Source: Clostridiaceae bacterium BRH_c20a (GTDB lineage: Bacteria > Bacillota > Peptococcia > Peptococcales > BICA1-8). Taken from it: DNA of 33,890 nt. Numbering within the stretch: position 1 is the stretch's first letter; each line of letters begins with the position of its first letter. The stretch lies in NCBI GenBank assembly GCA_000961765.1, contig LADT01000038.1, positions 1-33,890 of the forward strand, written 5' to 3'. Below the pieces are notes generated by a model. It did no database searches and was not told where the DNA came from. It was given only the letters and a program-made list of their open reading frames with translations. A program made the position numbers and the translations under genes. Below, in pieces: positions 17,724 through 25,103 of this stretch.

Positions 17724-17945
17724 ATGAAGGAAAAAGTTGTGGCTGTAAATAAAGACCCTGATGGCAATATCCTTTCAGTTAAAACAGATAAGGGTCGTGT
17801 CTACCGATTAGAGCAGGCAGTAATGCAGGTGGAAAGTGGTAATTTAGCAGGTATTCAGGTCATTGACCGAAATGGCCGGCAATACTTAAGAACTTACCCT
17901 GACCAAGTTGCAGAAAACAATCTAGATAATCTTCCGGAATTTTAA
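17724..17945 (+). CDS. DUF3892 small protein
   Basis: The 73-residue soluble protein fits DUF3892: an opening VVAVNKDPDGNILSVKTDKGR, a central EQAVMQVESGNLAGIQV, and the conserved ending YLRTYPDQVAENNLDNLP. The family is common in Firmicutes and has no known function; the short beta-rich fold and sequence give no catalytic hints. GGAGGGT precedes the ATG at 17724. A CBS-domain gene starts 68 bases downstream on the same strand, so the two may share a transcript. Confidence 0.82.
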   Translation: MKEKVVAVNKDPDGNILSVKTDKGRVYRLEQAVMQVESGNLAGIQVIDRNGRQYLRTYPDQVAENNLDNLPEF

Positions 17946-18013
17946 CCCACAGTATGTTATTAGTTTATAGTCGTTGGTTGTAGCAACTAAATAATAAAAG
18001 GATGGTGTAATAG

Positions 18014-18445
18014 ATGAAACTAAGGGAAATTATGACTAAAGATGTATCAGCAGTATCACCTCAAGATTCCATTATTGAAGCGGCAAAAATAATGCAAAAA
18101 AGAAATGTAGGTTGTATTCCTGTTTGTGATAATAACAAGCAGGTAAAAGGTATCTTAACAGATAGAGATATTGTTATCAGAGTTGTAGCAGAAGCACGAG
18201 ACCCAAAACAATTAGATGTTAATGCTGTAATGTCAACTGGACTGACTTTAGGAAGACCTGATATGGATGCAGAAGAAGGAGCAAAAATCATGGCTGAACA
18301 TCAGATTAGAAGGCTTCCAATAGTAGAAAACAATAAACTTTCCGGCATTGTTTCCATTGGTGACCTTGCAACAAATAATATTTTTGTGGATGAAGCAGGT
18401 CAGGCCCTGCAAGACATCTCCCAGCCCAGTCGCCCCTTGATGTAA
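18014..18445 (+). CDS. Tandem CBS-domain protein
   Basis: The 143-residue protein is made of two CBS motifs (about 7-60 and 70-125). Each has the usual signature of MTKDVSAVSPQDSI / GCIPVCD...VKGILTDRDIV and RRLPIVENNKLSGIVSIGDLA. Such stand-alone CBS pairs bind adenosine nucleotides or related ligands and often appear with general-stress genes. It is likely cytosolic and dimeric. The ATG at 18014 has GGATGGTG upstream. The transcript ends at a hairpin 18 bases past the stop codon. Target and ligand are unknown. Confidence 0.9.
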   Translation: MKLREIMTKDVSAVSPQDSIIEAAKIMQKRNVGCIPVCDNNKQVKGILTDRDIVIRVVAEARDPKQLDVNAVMSTGLTLGRPDMDAEEGAKIMAEHQIRRLPIVENNKLSGIVSIGDLATNNIFVDEAGQALQDISQPSRPLM

Positions 18446-18462
18446 TCAATATATTAAAGTTT

Positions 18463-18487
18463 AAAACCAGGTTATGCCTGGTTTTTT
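18463..18487 (+). terminator. Terminator after the CBS gene
   Basis: AAAACCAGG and CCTGGTTTT pair around TTATG and are followed by TT. Confidence 0.85.
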
Positions 18488-18552
18488 GCTGGACAGTGGG
18501 TACCAATGCGACTATTATAATAGTAGTTAATTTTTTTAAAAAGGTGTGGATT

Positions 18553-18972
18553 ATGATTATAGTTAGCGCATGTTTAGCCGGGGTTAACTGCCGTTATGAT
18601 GGTAAAAGTAAAAAAAATTCTCAGGTTATAGAGTTAATTGTTAAGGGTGAGGCTATCCCCCTTTGTCCTGAACAACTAGGTGGTCTGAGTACTCCTAGGG
18701 ACCCTGTAAATATTCAATCTGGGATAAATGTATTGGTAGGGACAGAAAGGGTTCTGACACTTGAAGGAGAGGATGTTTCCAGGAATTTTATCCAGGGAGC
18801 TTATGAGGTATTGAAAATAGCTGAACTAATTAAGCCAAGTCTAATAATCTTAAAATCCAAGAGCCCTTCTTGCGGGAATACAGGGGTTACTTTTGAATTA
18901 CTGCGGCAAAAAGGATTGCGGGTTTTAAGTGAATTAGAATGGGAGGGGAAAAATGAAAGACCTGAAGATTAA
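18553..18972 (+). CDS. DUF523 family protein
   Basis: The 139-residue protein is a full-length DUF523 member. Signatures are VSACLAGVNCRYDGKS at 4-19, PLCPEQLGGLSTPRDP near 37-52 and LKSKSPSCG near 108-116. The conserved cysteines and lysines suggest a metal or cofactor site, but the function is unknown. The ATG at 18553 is chosen because AAAAGGTGTG precedes it; frames extended to 18496 run into the preceding terminator region. Its last 20 bases overlap a small membrane-protein gene in another frame, so translational coupling is likely. Confidence 0.88.
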   Translation: MIIVSACLAGVNCRYDGKSKKNSQVIELIVKGEAIPLCPEQLGGLSTPRDPVNIQSGINVLVGTERVLTLEGEDVSRNFIQGAYEVLKIAELIKPSLIILKSKSPSCGNTGVTFELLRQKGLRVLSELEWEGKNERPED

Positions 18973-19132
18973 TCCTTTATGGATTGCTATTGCTACTGTT
19001 TGGATACCCGGACTTATTGCCAAATCTTTTTTGCCTGAAACACCTAAAACCATAATGATCTGGATAATCGTTGGTTTTCAAATATATTTATTATACATAG
19101 GAATCGATCGTCTACGGGCTGAGAAGAAATAA
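18953..19132 (+). CDS. Small two-helix membrane protein overlapping DUF523 gene
   Basis: The 59-residue frame begins MKDLKINPLWIAIATVWIPG and ends IGIDRLRAEKK. It has two hydrophobic helices (about 9-24 and 35-51), with a proline-containing turn and a basic C-terminus. GGGAGGGG lies five bases before its ATG, inside the end of the DUF523 gene (20-base overlap). This supports a real, coupled gene. I recognise no family. Confidence 0.65.
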   Translation: MKDLKINPLWIAIATVWIPGLIAKSFLPETPKTIMIWIIVGFQIYLLYIGIDRLRAEKK

Positions 19133-19224
19133 TATAATGAATTTGTAAGATAAAACATTATAAAGATAGAATATAAAGGTAACTAAGAAAAATACATTTC
19201 ATTTTAAAAAGTTTTCTAAAGAAA

Positions 19225-19250
19225 AAAACCAGCCAATTACTGCTGGTTTT
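19225..19250 (+). terminator. Terminator between DUF523 unit and rubrerythrin
   Basis: AAAACCAGC and GCTGGTTTT pair around an eight-base loop. A run of A on the left and T on the right allows use in both directions. Confidence 0.7.
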
Positions 19251-19257
19251 AGTTGGG

Positions 19258-19389
19258 GAGTGTCCCCTTTCATACGTTGGGGACATTCCTCAGCATAAAA
19301 TGAATCCCTAAAAGAGGAGTGTCCCCTTTCATACGTTGGGGACATTCCTCAGCATAAAATGAATCCCTAAAAGAGGAGTGTCCCCTTTC
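19258..19389 (-). repeat. 59-bp tandem repeat of the GGGGACA...TGTCCCC family
   Basis: Two identical 59-base units (19258-19316 and 19317-19375) plus 14 bases of a third. On the - strand each unit reads GGGGACACTCCTC, about 20 bases, then TGAGGAATGTCCCCAACG. The array begins one base after the rubrerythrin stop codon. The same element recurs at 26649-26700 and 30542-30713. Confidence 0.9.
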
Positions 19390-19390
19390 C

Positions 19391-19879
19391 TTAATACGAA
19401 ACAAACACTTCTCCTTTAGCTCCACAAATGGCACATTTTTCAGGAGCGGAGTTCTTTTCAATATTGCCACAAACGGGGCAAAGAAAGTAATTGACTACTT
19501 CTTTTGTATCAAGGTTTTCTAAAGCATCTTTATATAGATCAGCATGAACCTTTTCAGCGGCACTGGCAAAAAGAAAACTTCTCTGTGCATCACTGCGCCC
19601 CTCTTTTTTTGCTTCCTCAATCATGGGTGGATACATATTTTCGAATTCAAAGGTTTCACCAGTTATACCTTCTTTTAAGTTCTCAGCGGTAGATTTAATA
19701 CCATTTAAAGCTTTAAGATGGCTATGGGCATGAATTGTTTCGGCTTCTGCAGCTGCTCTAAACAGCTTTGCCACGCTTTCGAAGCCATCCTCTTCAGCTT
19801 TTTTTGCAAAAGCTAAATATTTTCGATTAGCTTGGGATTCTCCCGCAAAGGCTTCCTTTAAATTTTTATCCGTGTTCAT
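19391..19879 (-). CDS. Rubrerythrin
   Basis: This 162-residue non-haem diiron protein reduces hydrogen peroxide in anaerobes with electrons from rubredoxin or NADH-linked carriers. Diiron ligands are in place: Glu14, Glu47, His50, Glu80, Glu109 and His112 (EAETIH, SAAEKVH). The C-terminal rubredoxin-like knuckles are C134-P-V-C137 and C149-A-I-C152. The ATG at 19879 follows GGAGGTTGAG; the frame can be extended 11 codons upstream but without a ribosome site. The gene is monocistronic, and a tandem repeat starts one base after its stop codon. The [2Fe-2S] ferredoxin gene diverges from it about 200 bases away. Confidence 0.96.
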   Translation of the reverse strand: MNTDKNLKEAFAGESQANRKYLAFAKKAEEDGFESVAKLFRAAAEAETIHAHSHLKALNGIKSTAENLKEGITGETFEFENMYPPMIEEAKKEGRSDAQRSFLFASAAEKVHADLYKDALENLDTKEVVNYFLCPVCGNIEKNSAPEKCAICGAKGEVFVSY

Positions 19880-20080
19880 TATCTCAACCTCCAGAAAATA
19901 ATATAGAAACACTTAATTATTTTGTGTTACCTATTTTTATATATACACTAGTTAAGCTATATTTAAACCGGTCTAAAAAAGTTTACTAAAAAAATGCATA
20001 AAAATAACTAGGAAAAAGAAAAGATATTATTTGTATAGTTCTTTGTGTAGTAAAAAAATATACTCAAGGAGGTACTCCTT

Positions 20081-20353
20081 ATGAAAATGAGTTTTATACC
20101 TGGAACTGATGTGGTTGTTCAGGAAAATCAAACTGTATTACAGGCTGCCCTTGATAATGGTATGCACATTCAGCATACTTGCAATGGACAGGGTTCTTGC
20201 GGTACCTGTAAAGTGAGAATTTTGGGTGATGAAAATCAAAGGGTAAGTCAAAGTGAAAAACAACTCTTAAGTGAGCATGATATTAAAATGGGTTACCGAT
20301 TAGCCTGCCAAGTACAATGTAATGATAATATGGAAGTACATCCACAGCATTAA
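20081..20353 (+). CDS. [2Fe-2S] ferredoxin
   Basis: The 90-residue protein is a plant/adrenodoxin-fold ferredoxin. The cluster ligands are Cys34, Cys40, Cys43 (CNGQGSCGTC) and Cys76 (LACQV); Cys80 is extra. It should carry single electrons in the cytoplasm. AAGGAGG precedes the ATG at 20081; an ATG two codons later is possible but less well spaced. The gene has its own terminator, and its divergent neighbour is rubrerythrin, so a redox or peroxide-defence link is plausible but not shown. Confidence 0.92.
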   Translation: MKMSFIPGTDVVVQENQTVLQAALDNGMHIQHTCNGQGSCGTCKVRILGDENQRVSQSEKQLLSEHDIKMGYRLACQVQCNDNMEVHPQH

Positions 20354-20387
20354 GTAAAAAACCTGCTTGTTTGAGCAGGTTTTTTAC
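20354..20387 (+). terminator. Terminator after the [2Fe-2S] ferredoxin gene
   Basis: Fourteen-base arms GTAAAAAACCTGCT and AGCAGGTTTTTTAC surround TGTTTG; six T residues lie in the 3' arm. Confidence 0.9.
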
Positions 20388-20389
20388 TT

Positions 20390-20463
20390 CCTCAACCTCA
20401 ACCTCAACCTAGCGAAGCGAAACCTTAACCTTAGAACTGTAGCACTGTAGCACTATAGCACTG
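20390..20463. repeat. CCTCAACCTAGCGAAGC repeat with ACTGTAGC octamers
   Basis: TCAACCTCAACCTAGCGAAG-type words (20390-20432) run directly into an octamer array (about 20435-20463), the same two families in the same order as at 17059-17157. Confidence 0.75.
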
Positions 20464-20595
20464 AAGATTTTAGACTATAGAATTGGATAAAAATGTGTTA
20501 TTATAAAATTTAGGACACAAATGTTCTAGTTTATATTTTTAGGATATATACTATTTATCATTATATTAAATATCCAAAAAGGGGCCGCTAATTAT

Positions 20596-21492
20596 ATGTT
20601 AAAATTTCAACCAGTAAGTCTCGGAGATAAAGATTTGTTTAATAAGTTTTTACGCCAGAGGCGTTATGAGGGTTCGGAAAGCACTTTTATTAATTTATAT
20701 ATGTGGCAGGAATGCTATAATGTCCAATGGACGCTTATTGATAACTTCCTTTGTGTAAAGGGTAGATTGAAGGATATGAATTTTGTATTGCCACCATATG
20801 GAGCTACTGACGAGGGGATAGAAGTAGCTGTTGACCAGTTAATAGAGTATTTCCAGGATAATAATTTACCCTTTATGATGCGAGCAGTCTCCCAAAAGAT
20901 GAAAGATAGCTTGGAGGTTGTATGTCCCGGAAAATTCACTTTTACAGAAGAACCAGATGTTTTTGATTATGTATATCTCGCAGAGGATCTGATAAGTCTA
21001 GCTGGTAGAAAATATCACCGTAAAAGAAATCACATTAAACGATTTGAAAAGGAGTATCCAGGTTATCGGTATGTACCCTTAACTGAGGATTTAATAGAGC
21101 CATGTATTATAAATTTAAAAGATTGGTGCATAAAAAAGGGCTGTGAAGAAGATGAAAGTCTTGTGTGTGAAAGAGATGCGGTTATTAAGGCCTTTGAAGC
21201 CTTTCGAAAACTAGATTACATTGGGGGGGTTATTTTAATCAATAACAATGTTGAAGCCTTTACTTTTGGTGAAGCTTTAAATAAGGATACTGTTTTAATT
21301 CATGCAGAAAAAGCCAATAGTGATATCAATGGGATTTATCAGGTAATTAATAAGGAATTTTTAAGGAATAATTGGTCACAGATGAAATATGTTAATCGGG
21401 AGGAAGATATGGGGATTGAAGGGTTAAGAAAAAGTAAACTTTCATATTACCCGTTAAAAATGATAGTAAAATACAAAGCAGAGTTAAAATGA
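20596..21492 (+). CDS. DUF2156 family protein (aminoacyl/lysyl-transferase-like)
   Basis: The 298-residue protein matches DUF2156, a GNAT-like fold related to the C-terminal catalytic part of phosphatidylglycerol lysyltransferases. Typical segments are STFINLYMWQECYNVQW near 30, the basic stretch KYHRKRNHIKRFEK near 140, GEALNKDTVLIHAEKAN near 223, and YVNREEDMGIEGLRKSKLSY near 264. There are no membrane helices, so lipid modification is uncertain. It heads a four-gene operon; the next gene, also GNAT-related, starts 21 bases after it. GGGGCCG lies upstream of the ATG. The substrate is unknown. Confidence 0.85.
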   Translation: MLKFQPVSLGDKDLFNKFLRQRRYEGSESTFINLYMWQECYNVQWTLIDNFLCVKGRLKDMNFVLPPYGATDEGIEVAVDQLIEYFQDNNLPFMMRAVSQKMKDSLEVVCPGKFTFTEEPDVFDYVYLAEDLISLAGRKYHRKRNHIKRFEKEYPGYRYVPLTEDLIEPCIINLKDWCIKKGCEEDESLVCERDAVIKAFEAFRKLDYIGGVILINNNVEAFTFGEALNKDTVLIHAEKANSDINGIYQVINKEFLRNNWSQMKYVNREEDMGIEGLRKSKLSYYPLKMIVKYKAELK

Positions 21493-21513
21493 AACTTACA
21501 TTGAGGTGAACCA

Positions 21514-22680
21514 ATGGATATCCGTTTGACTACTATCCAGGACTTAGAGCAGGTAAAAAGCCTTTGGGCATATTGTTTTGAAAATCACGAGCCATTTTTT
21601 AGCTGGTATTTTCGGGAATACTATCAAGGTGATAATACCCTTGGGGCTTTTGAAAAAGATAAATTACTGTCTTCCCTACAGCTCATTCCTTATAATGTTT
21701 TTTTGCGAGGTCAGGTTTTACCTGCATCCTATATAGTGGGTGTTGCCAGTTTCCCTGAAGCAAGACGGGCTGGAACTGTCGGTAAGCTTTTAATAGAGTC
21801 ATTAGCGGAATTGCGTCGGAGAGGTCATACTATTAGCCTTTTGATGCCATTTAAAGCCAGCTTTTACTATCCTTATCAGTTTGAAATTTGCTATCATCAT
21901 TACAAATACGATATGAATTTAGATGACCTTAAACCTGTTACTTTAACCTATGGGGATTTTTTATCCATAAAGGGTACCGATAATATTTTGGAGTTTAATG
22001 AGGTTTATCAGCAATTTGTAAGGAATAAACACGGGTTTATTGTAAGGGATACAAGAAATTGGCGTCTTCTACTAGAAGAACATGAAGGTGAAAAGGGATA
22101 TAGCTATTTATTGAAAAAAGATGAAAAAGCTGAAGGTTACATAATGTATTATTTAAAAGACGATAAAATTACTATTCGAGAAATGGCGTATTGTAACCGG
22201 CAGGCTCAAATGTCTTTATTTCAGTTTATCTATAATCATCGTTCTCAAGTTAAGAAGCTAGAATGGAATGCACCTCTTGATGATACTACTTTCTTTTCCT
22301 TAGCTGACCCTAAAGAGGGGATTAGCCTTTATCCATTTCTAACTGCTAGAATAGTTGACGTAGAAAGCCTTTTGACTAAAATTAATTACTCAGCTGGTAT
22401 AAATGCTGACTTAATTATTGGTGTTTCTGATAATTGGGCTTCTTGGAATAATAGGAATTTCCGGGTTTCTGTTAACGATGGACAGGCTGAAGTTCAACCC
22501 ACGAAAGAGGAGCCCGATGTGTCCATCGAGTTGGGAGCCTTTACTCAACTCATCTTTGGCAGATTGAGTGTTCCGGATCTTTTATACAAGGAAAGCTTAG
22601 AACTAAAGGATAATAGCTATGGTTTAATATTAGACAAGCTTTTTCCGCCCTGCAATAACTATATCAATGAATATTATTAG
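21514..22680 (+). CDS. Eis-type GNAT acetyltransferase with SCP2-like C-terminus
   Basis: The 388-residue protein has the Eis architecture: an N-terminal GNAT domain (about 1-140), a second GNAT-like domain (about 150-280) and a sterol-carrier-like domain at the end (about 290-385). The acetyl-CoA loop is visible as GVASFPEARRAGTVGKLL (about 72-89), and SLLMPFKASFYYPYQFE is typical of the family. Known Eis proteins acetylate aminoglycosides or protein and polyamine amines; the substrate here is not predictable. GAGGTG precedes the ATG. It lies between the DUF2156 and thiamine-binding genes with short spacers, implying one transcript. Confidence 0.88.
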   Translation: MDIRLTTIQDLEQVKSLWAYCFENHEPFFSWYFREYYQGDNTLGAFEKDKLLSSLQLIPYNVFLRGQVLPASYIVGVASFPEARRAGTVGKLLIESLAELRRRGHTISLLMPFKASFYYPYQFEICYHHYKYDMNLDDLKPVTLTYGDFLSIKGTDNILEFNEVYQQFVRNKHGFIVRDTRNWRLLLEEHEGEKGYSYLLKKDEKAEGYIMYYLKDDKITIREMAYCNRQAQMSLFQFIYNHRSQVKKLEWNAPLDDTTFFSLADPKEGISLYPFLTARIVDVESLLTKINYSAGINADLIIGVSDNWASWNNRNFRVSVNDGQAEVQPTKEEPDVSIELGAFTQLIFGRLSVPDLLYKESLELKDNSYGLILDKLFPPCNNYINEYY

Positions 22681-22698
22681 AAAAAGGGGATGATTTTA

Positions 22699-22998
22699 AT
22701 GGTTATAGCAGAGATAGTAGTTGTTCCACTAGGTACTGGGACAAGTATTAGTAATTATGTTGCTAAATGTCATCAGGTTTTAGATGAATCTGGTCTTAAG
22801 TATCAGTTAACACCCATGAGCACTGTAGTTGAAGGTTCATTAGATAAAGTTTTAGAAGTGGTTAGAAGGATGCATGAAGTTCCATTTATAGCTGGCGCAC
22901 AAAGGGTATCTACTTCCATCAGGATTGATGACAGAAGAGATAAAAAATTGACCATGGAGGGGAAAATTAAAGCAGTCGAAGAAAAAAAGTTTAAATAG
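22699..22998 (+). CDS. MTH1187/YkoF-type thiamine-binding protein
   Basis: The 99-residue protein matches the MTH1187 (DUF77) family: [20 protein letters not shown] at the start, [21 protein letters not shown] in the middle and [14 protein letters not shown] near the end. It has a ferredoxin-like fold, and family members form tetramers that bind thiamine-like ligands. The ATG at 22699 is preferred to the ATG at 22690, because the ribosome site AAAGGGG ends at 22689. No TPP riboswitch or thiamine genes are near. It is the third gene of the DUF2156-Eis-Fd operon. Confidence 0.88.
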   Translation: MVIAEIVVVPLGTGTSISNYVAKCHQVLDESGLKYQLTPMSTVVEGSLDKVLEVVRRMHEVPFIAGAQRVSTSIRIDDRRDKKLTMEGKIKAVEEKKFK

Positions 22999-23057
22999 TA
23001 AAATTTTGGGTAAATTATTAGTTGTATTACTGAAAATTTTGAAAGGTGGTTAATAAA

Positions 23058-23249
23058 ATGAAGCTTTTTGTTGATCAAGATTTATGTATTGCTTGTGGTG
23101 CTTGTATTAGCTTGTGTCCTGAGGTATATGACTGGAATGATGATGGTAAGGCTGATGTAACTGTTGATGAAATTCCTTCTGATGTCGAAGAATCTGCTGC
23201 AGATGGAATGGATAGTTGCCCCACAGAGGCAATTCAAGAGAAGAAGTAA
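23058..23249 (+). CDS. Single-cluster [4Fe-4S] ferredoxin
   Basis: The 63-residue protein is a monocluster ferredoxin of the Moorella/Thermotoga type. Ligands are Cys10, Cys13, Cys16 and Cys54 (CIACGAC...CP). Cys20 is also present, but the second cysteine that forms a disulfide with it in Thermotoga-type proteins is absent, the region here being VEESAADGMD. The acidic surface is typical. It should carry electrons in the cytoplasm. The ATG at 23058 follows AAAGGTGG; GTG at 23046 is part of that ribosome site. The last gene of its operon, it is followed at once by a terminator. Confidence 0.95.
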   Translation: MKLFVDQDLCIACGACISLCPEVYDWNDDGKADVTVDEIPSDVEESAADGMDSCPTEAIQEKK

Positions 23250-23257
23250 AGGCGAGG

Positions 23258-23290
23258 ACCCTGCCCATAGTTAGGCAGGGTATTCTTTTT
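23258..23290 (+). terminator. Terminator of the DUF2156-Eis-MTH1187-ferredoxin operon
   Basis: ACCCTGCC and GGCAGGGT pair around CATAGTTA and are followed by ATTCTTTTT. Confidence 0.88.
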
Positions 23291-23291
23291 G

Positions 23292-23376
23292 TAGAATGTA
23301 GAACTATAATTTAATGTAGAATGTAGAATGTAGAATGTAGAATAGTCCATAGTCCATAGACGAATAGACGAACCGA
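23292..23376. repeat. GTAGAAT and related heptamer arrays
   Basis: Several GTAGAAT copies, including four in tandem, are followed by TAGTCCA twice and GACGAAT/GACGAAC. All share a seven-base period. Confidence 0.8.
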
Positions 23377-23551
23377 CGATATTATTTCCCCTTCTTGCTT
23401 TACTATTAATATGGTATTATTTAAACAACAAGCTTAATATAATTTCAATGTGGACAATTTAATGGTAATATTTATATGTAGCATTTTTGCTTATTTAGTT
23501 TGCAAATTATTGAACTTTCCTGCATAATCTTCTAAGTAAGGAGTTAAGTAT

Positions 23552-24067
23552 ATGCCTCAAAATCGACGGCAGATAATTTTAGATATTTTAAAGGAATCAC
23601 CTACGCCCACTAAAGGTAGTCAATTATCAGAGACACTAGGGGTTAGTCGTCAAGTCATTGTCCAAGATATTGCTTTATTGCGAGCTGAGGGTGAAGACGT
23701 CATTGCTACTCCACGGGGTTATCTGCTAATTAGAAATATTAATAATGCTCCTCAAAAATTATTTCGAGTTTTTGCTTGTCAACATAATTATCAAGGTATG
23801 GAGGAAGAATTAAAGACCATAGTTACCTTGGGTGGGAAAATTATCGATGTAATTGTTGAACATCCTTTATATGGTGAACTAAGAGGAAATATTATGCTGG
23901 AAAAAATGGAAGACGTCGAAGAGTTTCTCGGGAATTTAAGTAACTCAGGTGCGGAGCCGTTATCTGTACTAACAAAGGGGATTCATTTACACACAATTGA
24001 AGCACCTTCTCGGGTCATTTTGGATAATATACAGCATGAATTAAAAAAAGCCGGTTTATTGGTATAA
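23552..24067 (+). CDS. niaR: NiaR-type nicotinate-responsive repressor (HTH + 3H domain)
   Basis: The 171-residue protein combines an N-terminal HTH_11 domain (about 5-60; RRQIILDILKESPTPTKGSQLSETLGVSRQ, recognition helix RQVIVQDIALLRAEG) with a 3H domain (about 75-168). The three histidines lie in VEHPLYGEL, KGIHLHTIEAP and nearby. In Firmicutes this protein (YrxA/NiaR) represses NAD synthesis and niacin uptake genes when nicotinate is plentiful. No nad genes are in the window, so its targets are elsewhere. AAGGAGT precedes the ATG. It seems to be transcribed alone, with mecA-like having its own promoter. Confidence 0.9.
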   Translation: MPQNRRQIILDILKESPTPTKGSQLSETLGVSRQVIVQDIALLRAEGEDVIATPRGYLLIRNINNAPQKLFRVFACQHNYQGMEEELKTIVTLGGKIIDVIVEHPLYGELRGNIMLEKMEDVEEFLGNLSNSGAEPLSVLTKGIHLHTIEAPSRVILDNIQHELKKAGLLV

Positions 24068-24106
24068 TAAATTCAATTAAGAGTAAAAGTTTTTATCAAT
24101 TATCTA

Positions 24107-24134
24107 TTGACTTTGAGTATGTTTCACATATAAT
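24107..24134 (+). promoter_or_regulatory. Sigma-A-type promoter of the mecA-like gene
   Basis: TTGACT (24107-24112), a 16-base spacer and TATAAT (24129-24134) give a start near 24141, about 30 bases before the gene. Confidence 0.75.
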
Positions 24135-24170
24135 AATTGTACATTCCCCTTCCAATGGAGGTGGTTACCA

Positions 24171-24779
24171 ATGAAGTTTAAACGTTTAAGTGATGACAAG
24201 GTCCAAATAATTGTTAGCAGCGAAGATTTGGAGAAACGTGATGTAAAAAAATGGGATCTAATGCCTTCAAGTCCTAAAGCTCAAGAGCTTTTTCAGGAGA
24301 TGTTGGATCAAGCCTACGAAGAATGTGGTTTTGAAGTGGACTCAGAAACACAATTAATGGTAGAAGCTTATCCTATGACTACAGACAGCTTGGTAATTAC
24401 CTTAACAAAGGTCAAGCAAAGTGAAAAAGATGTTTTTGATACTGATTATGATGAAGATAGTGATGAGTTATATGATGAAGCAGATGATGAAGAAATTGCT
24501 GAGCTAGCAAGTGATGAGCTAATATATCTTTTTAAAGAGTTTGAAGATGTAGTTCAACTTTGCAAACTTATTAAGGGTGACTATCAAGAACAGTGCAGTA
24601 TGTTTAAATTGGGGAATGTTTATTATCTAGTATTTTTAAATCCAGATGGTTTGACAGACCATTCCTTAGGAATGTTAGGCGAATACAGTACTTTGGTGCA
24701 TTTGTCGGAAGCATATCTCCTAGAGCACGGGAAGATGATGATAGAAAATGATTCTGTAAAAGTGTTAGCGGGTATGTAA
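24171..24779 (+). CDS. mecA: MecA-family adaptor protein
   Basis: The 202-residue protein resembles the MecA/YpbH adaptors that deliver substrates to the ClpC unfoldase. The N-terminal domain (about 1-80) opens MKFKRLSDDKVQIIVSSEDLEKR and includes DLMPSSPKAQELFQEMLDQA. A very acidic linker (about 85-112; DTDYDEDSDELYDEADDEE) leads to the C-terminal domain (about 113-200), with YYLVFLNPDG and a LGEYSTLV segment. By family analogy the N-terminus recognises substrate and the C-terminus contacts ClpC. GGAGGTGG precedes the ATG, and a strong promoter and terminator make it a single-gene unit. Confidence 0.85.
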   Translation: MKFKRLSDDKVQIIVSSEDLEKRDVKKWDLMPSSPKAQELFQEMLDQAYEECGFEVDSETQLMVEAYPMTTDSLVITLTKVKQSEKDVFDTDYDEDSDELYDEADDEEIAELASDELIYLFKEFEDVVQLCKLIKGDYQEQCSMFKLGNVYYLVFLNPDGLTDHSLGMLGEYSTLVHLSEAYLLEHGKMMIENDSVKVLAGM

Positions 24780-24809
24780 AAGCAAGGAGCCTTGGGGCTC
24801 CTTGCTTTT
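24778..24809 (+). terminator. Terminator after the mecA-like gene
   Basis: Perfect 14-base arms AAAAGCAAGGAGCC and GGCTCCTTGCTTTT around TTGG, overlapping the TAA stop codon. Confidence 0.92.
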
Positions 24810-25070
24810 AAGGTTAAGGCTTCGCTCCATTTCATTACGCTAGGTTGAGATTGAGACTAGAATTAAGATTGAGATTTCGCTTCGCTAGATTAAACTACAA
24901 AATCTAACAAAATGAATTGTAGGGAAATTTAATCTAATAAAGTGACAGCTGTTTTTTAGTCTTAATCTAGCGGAATGAAATGTAGCGAAATCTTAATCTA
25001 ACGGAACGGAGTGGAGTGTAATCTTTTTCTGTAACACTGTAGCACTGTAGCACTGTAGCACTGTAGTCAC
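24810..25070. repeat. Long CTAGCGAAGC-family repeat block plus octamers before nth
   Basis: This fills most of the roughly 320-base spacer between mecA-like and nth. It holds diverged copies, in both orientations, of words such as GGTTAAGGCTTCGCT, TTAATCTAGCGGAATGAAAT and TCTAACGGAACGGAGT (24810-25021). An ACTGTAGC octamer array (about 25029-25070) follows. No open frame or RNA gene is evident. Confidence 0.8.
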
Positions 25071-25103
25071 TTGTCATCAGTAACTAATTAAGGGAGTCTA
25101 ACA

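Larger units (their letters stand above)
23250..23551. other. Intergenic region before niaR
   Basis: About 300 bases containing a terminator (23258-23290), heptamer arrays of GTAGAAT and TAGTCCA/GACGAAT type (23292-23376), then an AT-rich stretch that presumably holds the niaR promoter; I cannot fix its hexamers. Confidence 0.7.

Noticed and set aside
22681-22698. TPP riboswitch for the thiamine-binding gene
   Set aside because: The spacer is only 18 bases and the gene is internal to an operon.
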